A stretch of DNA of 64,000 nt from JAHRAW01 sp965226545 (GTDB taxonomy: Bacteria > Pseudomonadota > Gammaproteobacteria > Arenicellales > Poriferihabitantaceae): contig OZ245364.1 of the NCBI GenBank assembly GCA_965226545.1, positions 1,674,001 through 1,738,000 of the forward strand. Reading direction: 5' to 3'. A program made the translations under genes and the position numbers. Under the pieces are notes generated by a model. The model was given only the letters and a program-made list of their open reading frames with translations. It searched no databases and was not told the DNA's origin. The stretch's first letter is position 1. Every line of letters starts with the position of its first letter. This document shows, in pieces, positions 41,016 to 50,239 of this stretch.

Positions 41016-41863
41016 CGTGCGCCGCGACTGCGTGATTGATTGTGCAACGAATCGCGCAACTCATCTTGATACGACGGCGCCGGATAATGATAGCCGACCG
41101 GGCCGTCGGGCAAGCCGTTCATAAACTGCGCGACTTGCGGTGAATCGCTGGAGGCGAGCTCTTGCGGTGCGCCGTGTCCGATAATTTTGCCGCCGCCGAG
41201 CAGATAAATATAATCCGCTATCTCGACGCCTTCGCTGACATCGTGGGTGACGACTATCGAGGTTAAGCCGAGTGCATCGTTTAATTCGCGGATGAGTTTG
41301 ACGATGACGCCCATCGATATTGGGTCCAAGCCGACAAACGGTTCGTCATACATCACCATCGCCGGGTCGAGCGCAATCGCGCGCGCCAATGCAACCCGTC
41401 GCTGCATGCCGCCGGATAATTCGGACGGCATCAACCCGCGCGCACCGCGCAAACCAACCAACTGCAATTTAAGCAACACGATGATGCGGATTAATTCCTC
41501 CGGCAAATCGGTTTGTTCGCGCAACGGAAAGGCGACGTTGTCGTATACCGACAAATCGGTCAACAACGCGCCGCTTTGGAACAACATCCCCATCTTGCGC
41601 CGCGCCGCAAACAACGCCTCGCCGCGCGCAATCAACGGCGCGCCATCGAACAGTATCGAACCTTGCTGCGGCGTCACTCGCCCGCCGATTAATCCGAGCA
41701 AAGTCGATTTGCCGCAACCGCTCGGCCCCATAATGACCGTGACCTTGCCGCGCGGTACGCTGAGGGTGACATCATCGAACAACACGCGCGCGCCATAGGC
41801 ACCGCCATACGCAAAATACAGACCTTGCGTCTGCACCATTGGGTTGGTGAATAAATCGGACAT
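41012..41863 (-). CDS. mlaF: Phospholipid ABC transporter ATPase MlaF
   Basis: 283 residues from ATG 41863 (MSDLFTNPMVQTQ). Walker A MGPSGCGKSTLLGLIGG, Q-loop LFQSGALLTDLSVYDNVAFPLRE, signature SELSGGMQRRVALARAIA, Walker B VMYDEPFVGLDPISMGVI, H-loop VVTHDVSEGVEIAD. The in-frame upstream region to 41956 is unlikely to be translated. First gene of mlaFEDC. MlaB, the STAS subunit usually following mlaC, is not found downstream. Confidence 0.94.
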   Translation of the reverse strand: MSDLFTNPMVQTQGLYFAYGGAYGARVLFDDVTLSVPRGKVTVIMGPSGCGKSTLLGLIGGRVTPQQGSILFDGAPLIARGEALFAARRKMGMLFQSGALLTDLSVYDNVAFPLREQTDLPEELIRIIVLLKLQLVGLRGARGLMPSELSGGMQRRVALARAIALDPAMVMYDEPFVGLDPISMGVIVKLIRELNDALGLTSIVVTHDVSEGVEIADYIYLLGGGKIIGHGAPQELASSDSPQVAQFMNGLPDGPVGYHYPAPSYQDELRDSLHNQSRSRGAR

Positions 41864-42002
41864 TGCGGTTGAAGGCGTGGCGCGGCGGGTCGAAGTTGGG
41901 GCGAGTCGAGGTTGGGAAACGGAAAACAGTATAACAAAATCGCCCGACAATCGCACCGCAAAACGATGGCGGCGGCATAGTCGTGCACGCCGCGTTAAGT
42001 GT

Positions 42003-42130
42003 CACACATTAAAAGTCAATTATTAATTATGAATTGTTAATTAATAAAGTGTTAATTATTAATTACGAATCGTTAACGATTGCCGAGTCGATAATCAACA
42101 TCTCGAATTAACATCGACAATTAACATCGA
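42003..42130. repeat. TTAATTATTAATTA-type low-complexity tract
   Basis: Gap between mlaF and the EamA gene. Left part is TTAATTATTAATTATGAATTG-like AT sequence; right part shifts to AACATCGACAATTAACATCGAC. No gene visible. The plus strand of 41864-42002 shows nothing either. Confidence 0.7.
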
Positions 42131-42145
42131 CAACCCACCCCGCCT

Positions 42146-43171
42146 TCACCCCCGCGCAACCCGCCACCGCATTTTGCCGCGCGCGCGCAGTTTGCCGGCT
42201 TGGATGAGTTGTTGTTCGCGTTGCAGCAAATACAAACTGCCGGCGATTAATAACGCCACGCCGCCCAACGCGCGCCAACTGGGTATCTCGCCCCAAAACG
42301 CATAGCCGAATAAAATCGCCCAGATGATGTAACTGTATTCGAACGGCGCGACTGCACCAATCGGCGCAGTCCAATACGCCTTGATTAAACAGTAAATCGA
42401 CAACGTGCCGTTTATGCCGATGAACAGCATTAACGCAAAATCACCCGGCGACGGAATCGACCAATCGCGAAACAAAAACGCCAGCGATTGGCCGGATGAA
42501 TTGACCTCGGGCGTGCACCACGCCAACACAAAAATGACCACGCCGCCGAGCGTGAACATCAGCATATTAAACAACGTTATCGTCCAGGGGTTTTCATTGG
42601 TCACCGTGCGCGTCACCAAAGCCGACAGCGCGTAAAAAAACGCCGACGCCATCGCCAAAGAGGTCGCCAACCAATCGAATTTTCCCTCCGGCGCAATGAT
42701 AATCAGCACCGCAATAAAGCCAACCGCCAACGCCGTCCATCGTCGCGCGCCGACCGATTCCTTTAACAACAACGCCGACAACGCACCGGCGATAATCGGC
42801 GCGGAGAAAAAAATCGCCACCACATTCGCCATCGGCAACTGCGCCAACGCCATATAGAAAGCGGTATATGACATAAACGACAACCCGCCGCGCAACAACA
42901 ATCGACGCGGCTTGGACGGGGTTAACGCCACAACGCCGTGCCGCGCGATGATGATGCCGACCAACATCGCAATCGCCACCAACCCGCGCACGAATACAAT
43001 CTGCCCAACCGAATAGGCGTCGCTGAGCGAACGAATCGCAACATCCTGCAAACTCGCCAGCAACAGCCCGAGCACAATTAACGATGCGCCGACCAGCGAA
43101 CGATTGGTCGGGGCGGCGGCGACATTGGAAGTGATTGCCATAACTGCGGAATTTGCCGCAATTTTCGCCAT
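42146..43171 (-). CDS. EamA/RhaT family drug-metabolite transporter
   Basis: 341 residues with about ten hydrophobic helices in two EamA repeats. Repeat one: GQIVFVRGLVAIAMLVGIIIA, FMSYTAFYMALAQLPMANVVAIFFSAP; repeat two: GINGTLSIYCLIKAYWTAPIGAVAPFEYSYIIWAILFGYAFWGE (given in parts). The closest recalled group is the SAM/homocysteine-type permeases of the 10-TMS family, but the substrate is unknown. It is transcribed away from the LysR gene at 43388, so that gene may control it. Confidence 0.88.
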   Translation of the reverse strand: MAKIAANSAVMAITSNVAAAPTNRSLVGASLIVLGLLLASLQDVAIRSLSDAYSVGQIVFVRGLVAIAMLVGIIIARHGVVALTPSKPRRLLLRGGLSFMSYTAFYMALAQLPMANVVAIFFSAPIIAGALSALLLKESVGARRWTALAVGFIAVLIIIAPEGKFDWLATSLAMASAFFYALSALVTRTVTNENPWTITLFNMLMFTLGGVVIFVLAWCTPEVNSSGQSLAFLFRDWSIPSPGDFALMLFIGINGTLSIYCLIKAYWTAPIGAVAPFEYSYIIWAILFGYAFWGEIPSWRALGGVALLIAGSLYLLQREQQLIQAGKLRARGKMRWRVARG

Positions 43172-43387
43172 TAGGAAAGCGGTTTTTTATGATGGAAAAC
43201 ATCGGAAAAACCGATTACCATTTGCGGGGGTTGGCGCGATTTAGTTCATTGTGAGTTCATTGTGCGTTGATTGTGAGTTGATTGTGAATTCACGCGAATT
43301 GATGCGATTCAATTCGGCGACTTAATCAGACAAGTTAATCCGGCAGTTTAATCAAACAACTTAATCAAGACGACACAGTCAAGACAA

Positions 43388-44248
43388 ATGAAACTCGACC
43401 ACATCCGCACCTTTTTGGAAATCGCCGCCGGCGGCAGTTTCAATCGCGCGGCTGAACGATTGCATGTAACCCAATCGACCATCAGCGGACGCGTCGCCGC
43501 GATGGAGGCGCATTTTGGCGTGCCGCTTTTTAAGCGCGGACATTACGGCGTCGAGTTGACGCAAGCCGGGCGGCGATTTCATCGCTATGCCGAAGGCATC
43601 GAACAACTGTGGCAACAATCGCATCAACAAGTCACCTTGCCCGAAGGGTTTCGCAGCGTGCTGGCACTCGGCGCGCAGGTGAGTTTATTGGAGCGGTTGG
43701 TGCTCGAATGGATGCCGCGATTGCGCGCGCAATTGCCGGAGGTTGCGCTGCAGGTGCAGGCTGATTATTCGAGCAGTTTGATGCGGCAATTATCCGATGG
43801 CTTGTTGGATATTTGCGTGCTGTATGAACCGCGTTATGCCGGCGGCTTGAACATCGAAGAATTGTTTGAGGAAAAGTTGGTGATGGCGTCGACCACAAAG
43901 CGCGATGTCACCAAGGATTGGGAAGCCGATTATGTGTTTGTCGATTGGGGCGATTCGTTTCAGGCGCAACACAGTTTGGCGTTCGGCGACTTGCAAACTT
44001 CGGCGGTGTCGGTTGGCTTGGGCGCGCTTGGGTTGCAATATCTTTTACAAAACGGCGGCGCCGGTTATTTTCCCTTGCGAATGGTCGAGTCATTAATCGA
44101 CGAAGGCGAAATGCATTTGGTGCGCGGCGCACCGGCGGTGCGGCGTCCGGCATATGTCGCCTATTCCACGCAACCGAAGGATGCCGAAGTGCAGGAGGTC
44201 GCCTTGGATATTTTGCGCGACATTACTCGACGCGCTGATTGGAAGTAG
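43388..44248 (+). CDS. LysR-family transcriptional regulator
   Basis: 286 residues. N-terminal helix-turn-helix MKLDHIRTFLEIAAGGSFNR, AAERLHVTQSTISGRVAAMEAHFGVPLFKRG, then an effector-binding domain with IEELFEEKLVMAST and GLGALGLQYLLQNGGAGYFPL. Divergent from the EamA transporter gene with 216 bases between, the classic LysR arrangement; a likely target is that transporter. Effector unknown. Confidence 0.92.
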   Translation: MKLDHIRTFLEIAAGGSFNRAAERLHVTQSTISGRVAAMEAHFGVPLFKRGHYGVELTQAGRRFHRYAEGIEQLWQQSHQQVTLPEGFRSVLALGAQVSLLERLVLEWMPRLRAQLPEVALQVQADYSSSLMRQLSDGLLDICVLYEPRYAGGLNIEELFEEKLVMASTTKRDVTKDWEADYVFVDWGDSFQAQHSLAFGDLQTSAVSVGLGALGLQYLLQNGGAGYFPLRMVESLIDEGEMHLVRGAPAVRRPAYVAYSTQPKDAEVQEVALDILRDITRRADWK

Positions 44249-44269
44249 ATGCGGTTGCGGTGATGAAAA

Positions 44270-44430
44270 TTTTGTTTGGTTAACTTATTGGTTAACTTCT
44301 TGGTTAACTTCTTTGTTAACTTAATAAACTTAATAAACTTAATTAAATTAATTAAATTAATTAAATTAATAAACTTAAGTAACTTAATTAATTAACTTAA
44401 TTAATAGTATTAATATTAAAAAGTTACCGT
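44270..44430. repeat. GGTTAACTTCTT / AATTAAATT low-complexity tract
   Basis: Convergent gap between the LysR and folE2 genes. The left part is four near-copies of GGTTAACTT(C/A)TT; the right part degenerates into AATTAAATTAATTAAATT repeats. Almost no G or C in the last 80 bases. No hairpin typical of a terminator was found. Confidence 0.8.
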
Positions 44431-44448
44431 TATACCCGTCTCGACTTA

Positions 44449-45282
44449 TCATTTCGACTTATCACTTCGAATCCGCGCAAACGCCGAATGATTGTGAATC
44501 GATTCGAAATTTTCAACACATACCTCATACCGCAACACCCGCGCATCGCGGTTTAACGCCTGCGCCAAATCGCGCGCCAAATCTTCGACAAATTTCGGTT
44601 GGTCATACGCCTTCTCGGTGATGTGCTTTTCATCCTCGCGTTTAAGCAATGCATACAACTCGCTGCTTGCATTGCGCTCGGCCAACTCGATTAATTCTTC
44701 GATGCCAACCGAACCATCGGCGGTGACGCACAACGTAACATGCGAACGCTGATTATGCGCGCCGTACTCGGCAACCGCTTTCGAACACGGACATAAACTG
44801 GTCACCGGCACGGTCACTTTAAGTTGCATCTCGTTGTGTTGCGCATTGTGTTGTGCACTGTGTTGACCATCGTGCGGCGCACTGCGTTCACCGCTAAACG
44901 TAACTTGATAATCCATCCAACTGCGCGCGCCCGACACCGGCGCATGCTTGGCGATGAAATACGCAAACGACAATTCCACCCCGCACTTCACCGCTTCCAA
45001 TCGTTCGCCAACTTGCGCCAACAATTCGCCGAAGTTTGCCGTCGACAACGGCTGTTGTTGCGCATGCAACACTTCGACAAACCGCGAAATGTGCGCGCCC
45101 TTTTGCGCGCCCGGCAACTCGACATACAAATTGCAAAGCGCCGTCACCGGCCGCGCATCGCTGCGGTCAACAATCGTCAACGGATGCCGCAACGCACACA
45201 CCCCGACTTGGTCGATGGTTACATTGCGCGAATCAGGGCGCGCCTGAACATCGTCCAGCGGCGCGACGGTGGTTTTTGCCAT
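44449..45282 (-). CDS. folE2: GTP cyclohydrolase I, type 2 (FolE2/FolE1B)
   Basis: 277 residues. Metal-dependent enzyme converting GTP to 7,8-dihydroneopterin triphosphate for folate synthesis. Has the FolE2 metal-ligand motif SLCPCSKAVAEYGAHNQRSHV with the conserved Cys and nearby His, EDEKHITEKAYDQPKFVEDLARD and NFESIHNHSAFA. Folate supply matters because MgdC and the pathway in this window use tetrahydrofolate. A His/Gln-rich stretch (GQHSAQHNAQHNE, about 130-142) in a loop, encoded by a GTGTTGCGCATT-type repeat, is extra to the family. Confidence 0.93.
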   Translation of the reverse strand: MAKTTVAPLDDVQARPDSRNVTIDQVGVCALRHPLTIVDRSDARPVTALCNLYVELPGAQKGAHISRFVEVLHAQQQPLSTANFGELLAQVGERLEAVKCGVELSFAYFIAKHAPVSGARSWMDYQVTFSGERSAPHDGQHSAQHNAQHNEMQLKVTVPVTSLCPCSKAVAEYGAHNQRSHVTLCVTADGSVGIEELIELAERNASSELYALLKREDEKHITEKAYDQPKFVEDLARDLAQALNRDARVLRYEVCVENFESIHNHSAFARIRSDKSK

Positions 45283-45304
45283 TTGCGGATACGGGGGCGG
45301 AAGT

Positions 45305-45505
45305 GAGTGACGAATGTAAGTGACAATTGTAAGTGACGATTACAAGTGACGATTACAAGTGACGATTGCAAATTAAAGTTGCAAATTAAAGTTACAAATT
45401 AAAGTTACAAATTAAAATTACAAATGACAGTTACAAAGTAACAAATTATAAGTGACCGTTAAAAGTGACAAATAAAAAAAGATAAGTTGAAAATGACAAA
45501 TTACA
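45305..45505. repeat. AAGTGACGATTACA / AAAGTTACAAATT low-complexity tract
   Basis: Gap upstream of folE2 (minus strand) and downstream of dxs. Composed of four or five near copies of CAAGTGACGATTA, shading into AAATTAAAGTTAC units. No gene. Promoter of folE2 presumably lies here but no clear hexamers stand out. Confidence 0.8.
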
Positions 45506-45507
45506 AA

Positions 45508-47418
45508 TTACAAATTCCCCACCGCCGCACGCGGCGCGGCGTTGGTGTTTTGCGCGGCGAAGGCGACGATGCGCCGCTTGACGCCGGCGACATCCAAACC
45601 GCATTCGGCGAGTTGTTGCGCCTGCGTGCCGTGACCAATGTGTCGGTCCGGCACGCCGAGATTAAGCACCGCGACCGTGCAACCCTTGGCATGCAACACT
45701 TCATTAACCGCCGCACCGGCGCCGCCGGCGACAACGTGTTCTTCGAGCGTCACAATCAACGAATGATTTTCCGCAGCGCGCACAATCATCGCTTCATCGA
45801 TGGGTTTAATAAATCGCATGTTGACGACGCCGGCATTTAATTCATCGCCGACTTGTTCGGCGACGCTTAACAATGCGCCGAAAGACAGGATGACAATCTC
45901 GCCGCCTTCGCGCACGCAATGCGCCTTGCCAATCGGCAATTCGCGCATCGCATCATTCGGCGTTGCACCGCGCCCGGCGCCGCGCGGATAACGCACGCTG
46001 GCCGGACCCGGATGTTGATAGGCGGTGTACAACATATCGCGGCATTCGGCTTCGTCGGCCGGCGCCATCACCAGCATGCCCGGCAGGCAGCGCATATAGG
46101 CGTAATCATACACGCCGGCATGCGTCTCGCCGTCGGCGCCGACCAAGCCGGCGCGATCGATGGCGAAGGTGACATCGAGATGTTGAATCGAGATGTCGTG
46201 AATCAATTGGTCGTAGGCGCGCTGCAAAAAAGTCGAGTAAATCGCCACGACCGGTTTGAATCCTTCGCACGCCAAGCCGGCTGCAAAGGTTAACGAATGT
46301 TGTTCAGCGATGCCGACATCGAAATATCGTTGCGGATAATCCTGCGAAAATCGCACCAAGCCGGAGCCTTCGCGCATCGCCGGGGTGATGCCGATTAATT
46401 TTTCGTCGCGCGCGGCGACATCGCACAACCAATCGCCGAACACGTTTGTATAAGTGCGCGCGGCGTTCTTTTTTTCCATCTTGCCGGTATCTGGGTTGAA
46501 CGGCGTCACGCCGTGATACACGCACGGGTCGCCTTCGGCCGGCTCGAAGCCTTTGCCCTTTTGGGTGATGACATGCAAAAAACGCGGGCCTTTCATCTTG
46601 CGCATGTTTTGCAGCGTTGCGGTCAATGCGGTTAAGTTGTGGCCATCGACCGGGCCGATGTAATAAAAACCCAACTCTTCGAACAACGTGCTCGGCATCA
46701 CCATGCCTTTAAGATGTTCCTCCCAACGTCGCGCCAAATGTTTGACCGACGGCGGCAAGGTGCTGAGCACGGTCTTGCCGCCTTCGCGCACGCCGGTATA
46801 GGCGCGCCCGGATAAAATCCGCGCCAAGTAATTGGAAATCGCGCCGACATTCGGCGATATCGACATTTCATTGTCGTTAAGCACCACCAACAAATTGGCG
46901 TCAAGGTCGCCGGCGTTGTTGAGCGCTTCATACGCCATCCCGCCGGTCAATGCGCCGTCGCCGATAATCGCAACCACTTCGTTGTCGCGCCGCTCCAATT
47001 GCGCCGCGACCGCCATGCCCAAGGCCGCGCTTATCGATGTGCTGGCATGCCCGGCGCCGAAGCAATCGTATTCGCTTTCGTCGCGCCGCAAAAAACCGGA
47101 CAAGCCGCGATGTTGGCGAATCGTTTCGAATCGCCCGCGCCGTCCGGTCAACAATTTATGCGGATAGGCTTGATGCCCGATGTCCCACACCAATCGATCG
47201 CTCGGCGCGTTAAACACATAATGCAACGCCAACGTCAATTCGACCGTGCCCAACCCCGGCGCCAAGTGCCCGCCGGTGCGCGAAGTAACCTCAATCAAAA
47301 ACCGGCGAATCTCATCAGCCAACGCCGGCAATTGACTCGGCTGCAGTTCGCGCAATTGATGCGGCGCATCGATGCGCGACAGCAACGGATACGCTTCACA
47401 GTGGTCGGCGGCGTCCAT
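45508..47418 (-). CDS. dxs: 1-deoxy-D-xylulose-5-phosphate synthase
   Basis: 636-residue TPP enzyme, first step of the MEP isoprenoid pathway. TPP/Mg motif GDGALTGGMAYEALNNAG with LNDNEMSISPNVGA; KLLTGRR and FLRRDESEYDCFGAGHASTSIS at the N-terminus; YVGPVDGHN-type YIGPVDGHNLTAL; transketolase-like DAGIAEQHSLTFAAGLA (here DVGIAEQHS) with the catalytic Glu; and VRYPRGAGRG. Normal length. The ispA gene lies upstream, as in the classical xseB-ispA-dxs order. Confidence 0.97.
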   Translation of the reverse strand: MDAADHCEAYPLLSRIDAPHQLRELQPSQLPALADEIRRFLIEVTSRTGGHLAPGLGTVELTLALHYVFNAPSDRLVWDIGHQAYPHKLLTGRRGRFETIRQHRGLSGFLRRDESEYDCFGAGHASTSISAALGMAVAAQLERRDNEVVAIIGDGALTGGMAYEALNNAGDLDANLLVVLNDNEMSISPNVGAISNYLARILSGRAYTGVREGGKTVLSTLPPSVKHLARRWEEHLKGMVMPSTLFEELGFYYIGPVDGHNLTALTATLQNMRKMKGPRFLHVITQKGKGFEPAEGDPCVYHGVTPFNPDTGKMEKKNAARTYTNVFGDWLCDVAARDEKLIGITPAMREGSGLVRFSQDYPQRYFDVGIAEQHSLTFAAGLACEGFKPVVAIYSTFLQRAYDQLIHDISIQHLDVTFAIDRAGLVGADGETHAGVYDYAYMRCLPGMLVMAPADEAECRDMLYTAYQHPGPASVRYPRGAGRGATPNDAMRELPIGKAHCVREGGEIVILSFGALLSVAEQVGDELNAGVVNMRFIKPIDEAMIVRAAENHSLIVTLEEHVVAGGAGAAVNEVLHAKGCTVAVLNLGVPDRHIGHGTQAQQLAECGLDVAGVKRRIVAFAAQNTNAAPRAAVGNL

Positions 47419-47454
47419 TGGGGTTTGCTTTAATGGGTGAAGGGCGGGTGTGAA

Positions 47455-47639
47455 AAAAAGTGGCGGCGCAAGTTAACAAGTACACGGTGATAAGTACACA
47501 AAAAATTTAATGTCCGATGGCGACTTTAATAACGGTGACTTTACTTTCAATTAATGAATCAAACAATCAATTAAACAATTAAATAATAAGTGAATCAAAA
47601 AATTTAGTAATCACACAACCTCAACAACTGCATTAACCA
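47455..47639. repeat. Low-complexity spacer between dxs and ispA
   Basis: Repeated AAATAATAAGTGAATCAAA, CAATTAAACAATTAAA and AGTACACGGTGATAAGTACAC-type units, AT-rich, no gene. Confidence 0.65.
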
Positions 47640-48614
47640 TCAACAATCACGCTGCACCGCAAACTGCGCCAGTTGTTTCAACAATCGCAAATGCGCAAGG
47701 TCGGTTGCATTATCGCCTAAACCGTCAAGTGATTCGACCGCTTGATTGGATAATCGCCGCGCCTCGTGTTGCGCGCGGGTTTTGCCCAAGTGCGTCGCAT
47801 AACTCGGCTGCGATTGCGGTTCATCGGCATCCAAAATATCATCGGCGATTTGAAACGCCAGCCCGACATTGTCGGCGTAATTGCAAAGCGCCTCTAACAA
47901 CACCATATCCTCATCGGGCGACGCCAACGCCCCCAACGCCGCCGCCGCGCGAATCAATGCGCCGGTTTTTAATCGATGAATGCGCGTCAATTGTTCGGCA
48001 TCGCGCGTCGATTGGTTGTCGTTGTCATTGTCACTGTTACTGTTACTGTCACTGTCGCGCTTGGCGTTGTCGTCACTGTCACTGTCACCGTTCCGATTCG
48101 CCACCCCCGCATCGATATCCAACGACTGCCCGCCGGCCATGCCGTACGCACCGGCGGCATTCGACAACGCCACCACCATCCGCACCCGTTGCGTCGGCGA
48201 CAACTGCCGTGCGGCGCTGAGCACTTCGAACGCGCGCGTCTGCAATGCATCGCCGGCAAGTATCGCAGTCGCTTCGTCGAATTGGATGTGGCAACTCGGT
48301 TGATTGCGGCGCATCGCGTCATCGTCCATCGCCGGCAGGTCGTCATGCACCAGCGAATAGGCGTGCATCATTTCAATCGCCGCGGCCGGCGCATCCAACA
48401 CGCGCGGCGTTGCGCCGCCCAAGCCGCCGCAGGCATACACCAAAATCGCGCGAAAGCGTTTGCCGCCGTTCAAGCATGCATAGCGCATCGCCGCGCATAA
48501 CCGCGCCGGCGCGTGCGGTGGGTTGGGCAGATGCGCATCCAACGCCGCCTCGACTCGCGCGCGCATCGATGCGCAATCTGCGGCAAATTCCGGCGCGGCG
48601 TCGATGGCGTTCAT
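47640..48614 (-). CDS. ispA: Farnesyl diphosphate synthase / polyprenyl synthetase with Asp/Asn/Ser-rich insert
   Basis: 324 residues from ATG 48614. FARM motif LVHDDLPAMDDDAMRRNQPS and SARM motif AFQIADDILDADE of prenyltransferases; early GGKRFRAILVYACG. A low-complexity insert (DNA 48005-48110, GTCACTGTTACT-type) encoding Asp/Asn/Ser repeats sits between the helix ending MAGGQSLDIDA and LTRIHRLKTGALIRAAAALG, in a loop that is naturally variable. Slightly longer than the usual 295-300 residues because of it. Lies between xseB and dxs. Confidence 0.93.
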   Translation of the reverse strand: MNAIDAAPEFAADCASMRARVEAALDAHLPNPPHAPARLCAAMRYACLNGGKRFRAILVYACGGLGGATPRVLDAPAAAIEMMHAYSLVHDDLPAMDDDAMRRNQPSCHIQFDEATAILAGDALQTRAFEVLSAARQLSPTQRVRMVVALSNAAGAYGMAGGQSLDIDAGVANRNGDSDSDDNAKRDSDSNSNSDNDNDNQSTRDAEQLTRIHRLKTGALIRAAAALGALASPDEDMVLLEALCNYADNVGLAFQIADDILDADEPQSQPSYATHLGKTRAQHEARRLSNQAVESLDGLGDNATDLAHLRLLKQLAQFAVQRDC

Positions 48615-48737
48615 AAGGCAATAAAAGGAATCGCAAAACAAACCCGCCGCACAGCGCAATCGCCGCCGGCGAATAAATGCGCCGCATCAAAACGCCGAGT
48701 CAAAACGCTTAGCTCCTCGTCATCTTGTTCCGCGTCA

Positions 48738-49013
48738 TCATATTTCGTCATCATCCTGCTCATCGTCATCATCATCCGATTCGCTTTCTTCCAATTCATG
48801 CGCGCCGTGTTTTTCGACCAACTGCTCAACCCGCTGTTGCGCCGCATCCAACCGCTCGCGACATTGCGCCCAAAGCGTCATGCCGCGTTCGTAATCCTTC
48901 AACATCTCCTCCAACGGTTGCTCGCCCTGCTCCATCCGCCGCACAATTTTCTTCAACTCGCCAAGCGCGCGTTCGAAGTCGAGCGAATCAGCGGCGGCGG
49001 TTTTTTTCGGCAT
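48738..49013 (-). CDS. xseB: Exodeoxyribonuclease VII small subunit with acidic tail
   Basis: 91 residues. Family motif FERALGELKKIVRRMEQGEQPLEEMLKDYERGMTLWAQCRERLDAAQQRVEQL (given in parts). The usual 65-80 residues are complete by about position 70; the remaining HELEESESDDDDDEQDDDE is an acidic extension encoded by a GTCATCATC tract. Functions with the XseA large subunit, which is not in view. Confidence 0.93.
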   Translation of the reverse strand: MPKKTAAADSLDFERALGELKKIVRRMEQGEQPLEEMLKDYERGMTLWAQCRERLDAAQQRVEQLVEKHGAHELEESESDDDDDEQDDDEI

Positions 49014-49154
49014 TGGGTTAAGGGCGCGGTAGTGACGATAAATGGGTACGGCGTTATGGTAGCAGATTTATTATGTCGATGAACGGTGTGTGGTGTGCGC
49101 GAATGGTATCGCGCACGTTAATGCGTTAAACGAATAATCTGTTAAACAAACCGC

Positions 49155-49184
49155 TTGACATTGCGGCGTATGCGTTGCTATTGT
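49155..49184 (+). promoter_or_regulatory. Promoter of the first Panacea module
   Basis: TTGACA at 49155-49160; CTATTG at 17 bp spacing or TATTGT (49179-49184) at 18 bp. The -35 matches exactly those of the array modules at 60-63 kb, the -10 less so. About 33 bases before ATG 49217. Confidence 0.55.
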
Positions 49185-49216
49185 CGCGGACATCTGTCGC
49201 ACATGAGATTAATTAA

Positions 49217-49792
49217 ATGAATCGAATATTAACCACTGCGCAAATGGCGGCGTTTTTTGCCGACCGCGAAGGCGGCAACATCAACGTGTTAAAGTTGATG
49301 AAACTTTTATATCTCGCCGACCGCGAATCGATGCGGCGGTATGGTCGTCCGATTACGATGGATGAAATGCATTCGTTGCCGCATGGCCCGGTGCTGTCGA
49401 AGACGATGGATTTAATCAACGGCTTTGCCGATGAGGCGGAAAATAAAGTGTGGGAGGAATGGATTGGCGCCCGCGAAAATCACACCGTTGCATTGCAACA
49501 AAAGTTGCCGGCGGAATTTTCACATCTCGGCCCTGCATTCGAAGAGATATTGGAAAGCATTTGGGCTGAGTTCGGTGCAATGAATCAATGGCAACTTCGC
49601 GATTACACGCACGACCATTGCGCCGAATGGAACGACCCGACCGAATTCCCGCAAAAATCGGTGCGCATTAAGGAAGTTGACGTATTAAAGGCGGTTGGCT
49701 TCTCGGCCAAAGATGCGCACGACATTGCCGAGGAGATTCAAGAACAAAAAGCGTTGGACCGAGTTTTCGCCACACCGCCGAGGACATCGTGA
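49217..49792 (+). CDS. Panacea-domain (DUF4065/SocA-like) antitoxin
   Basis: 191 residues. N-terminal TTAQMAAFFADREGGNINVL, then the Panacea hallmark LKLMKLLYLADRESMRRYGRPITMDEMHSLPHGPVLSK (given in parts), followed by a variable region with WEEWIGARENHTVALQQKLP and a C-terminal DYTHDHCAEWNDP and KEVDVLKAVGFSAKDAHDIAEEI. Panacea proteins neutralise very different toxins. The stop overlaps the next gene by four bases (ATGA). It is homologous to the four Panacea genes at 59.9-63.3 kb. Confidence 0.87.
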   Translation: MNRILTTAQMAAFFADREGGNINVLKLMKLLYLADRESMRRYGRPITMDEMHSLPHGPVLSKTMDLINGFADEAENKVWEEWIGARENHTVALQQKLPAEFSHLGPAFEEILESIWAEFGAMNQWQLRDYTHDHCAEWNDPTEFPQKSVRIKEVDVLKAVGFSAKDAHDIAEEIQEQKALDRVFATPPRTS

Positions 49793-50223
49793 GCATCTTT
49801 CGCGGCGACACAATCCATATCCCAACCAATCAAAAACACGGGCAACCGCAGAAACATCTGTTTGTTGTTGTGTGCTACCCAATTTTGCACTATAGCCCGG
49901 CGCATCCAATTCCACAGCCGGGCGAGGTGTTGTTGGTGCCGATTAACAGTTACAATCCCAATCACCCCAGACACGATGCAACTTGCCTGTTGGAAAAGGG
50001 TGACCACCCTTTTATCGCGCACACCAGTTACATCAACTATTTTTTCGCGCGATACGAGTTGGAAACGCACCTGTTGCAAAAAATTAACAAGCGCGAATAC
50101 CAAACCGACCAGCCGATGAACGAACAAATCGTGCAACGCATTCACGACGGTTTTTACAAAACCCGCCGCTATGAAAATTTTGTGTTCGACTATCTCGAAC
50201 ACCCCGACAGCCGTCGGCGTTAA
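49789..50223 (+). CDS. Partner of the Panacea antitoxin, MazF/PemK-like pattern (putative toxin)
   Basis: 144 residues from ATG 49789. N-terminal FRGDTIHIPTNQ, KHLFVVVCYPIL, a strand GEVLLVPINSYNP, then DATCLLEKGDHPFIAHTSYINYFFARY, and a C-terminal helical part NEQIVQRIHDGFYKTRRYENFVFDYL. The order of an RGD-type first strand, a V-rich strand, VxxxPIxS and later Ser-Tyr strand fits the SH3-like MazF/PemK fold. Conserved in the 60-62 kb copies are DETCLL/DATCLL, GDHPFI and SYxxY. The toxin assignment comes from coupling to Panacea and fold impression only. The next gene, parE, starts 16 bases downstream. Confidence 0.65.
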   Translation: MSIFRGDTIHIPTNQKHGQPQKHLFVVVCYPILHYSPAHPIPQPGEVLLVPINSYNPNHPRHDATCLLEKGDHPFIAHTSYINYFFARYELETHLLQKINKREYQTDQPMNEQIVQRIHDGFYKTRRYENFVFDYLEHPDSRRR

Positions 50224-50239
50224 TCCCGCCACCCCGACC

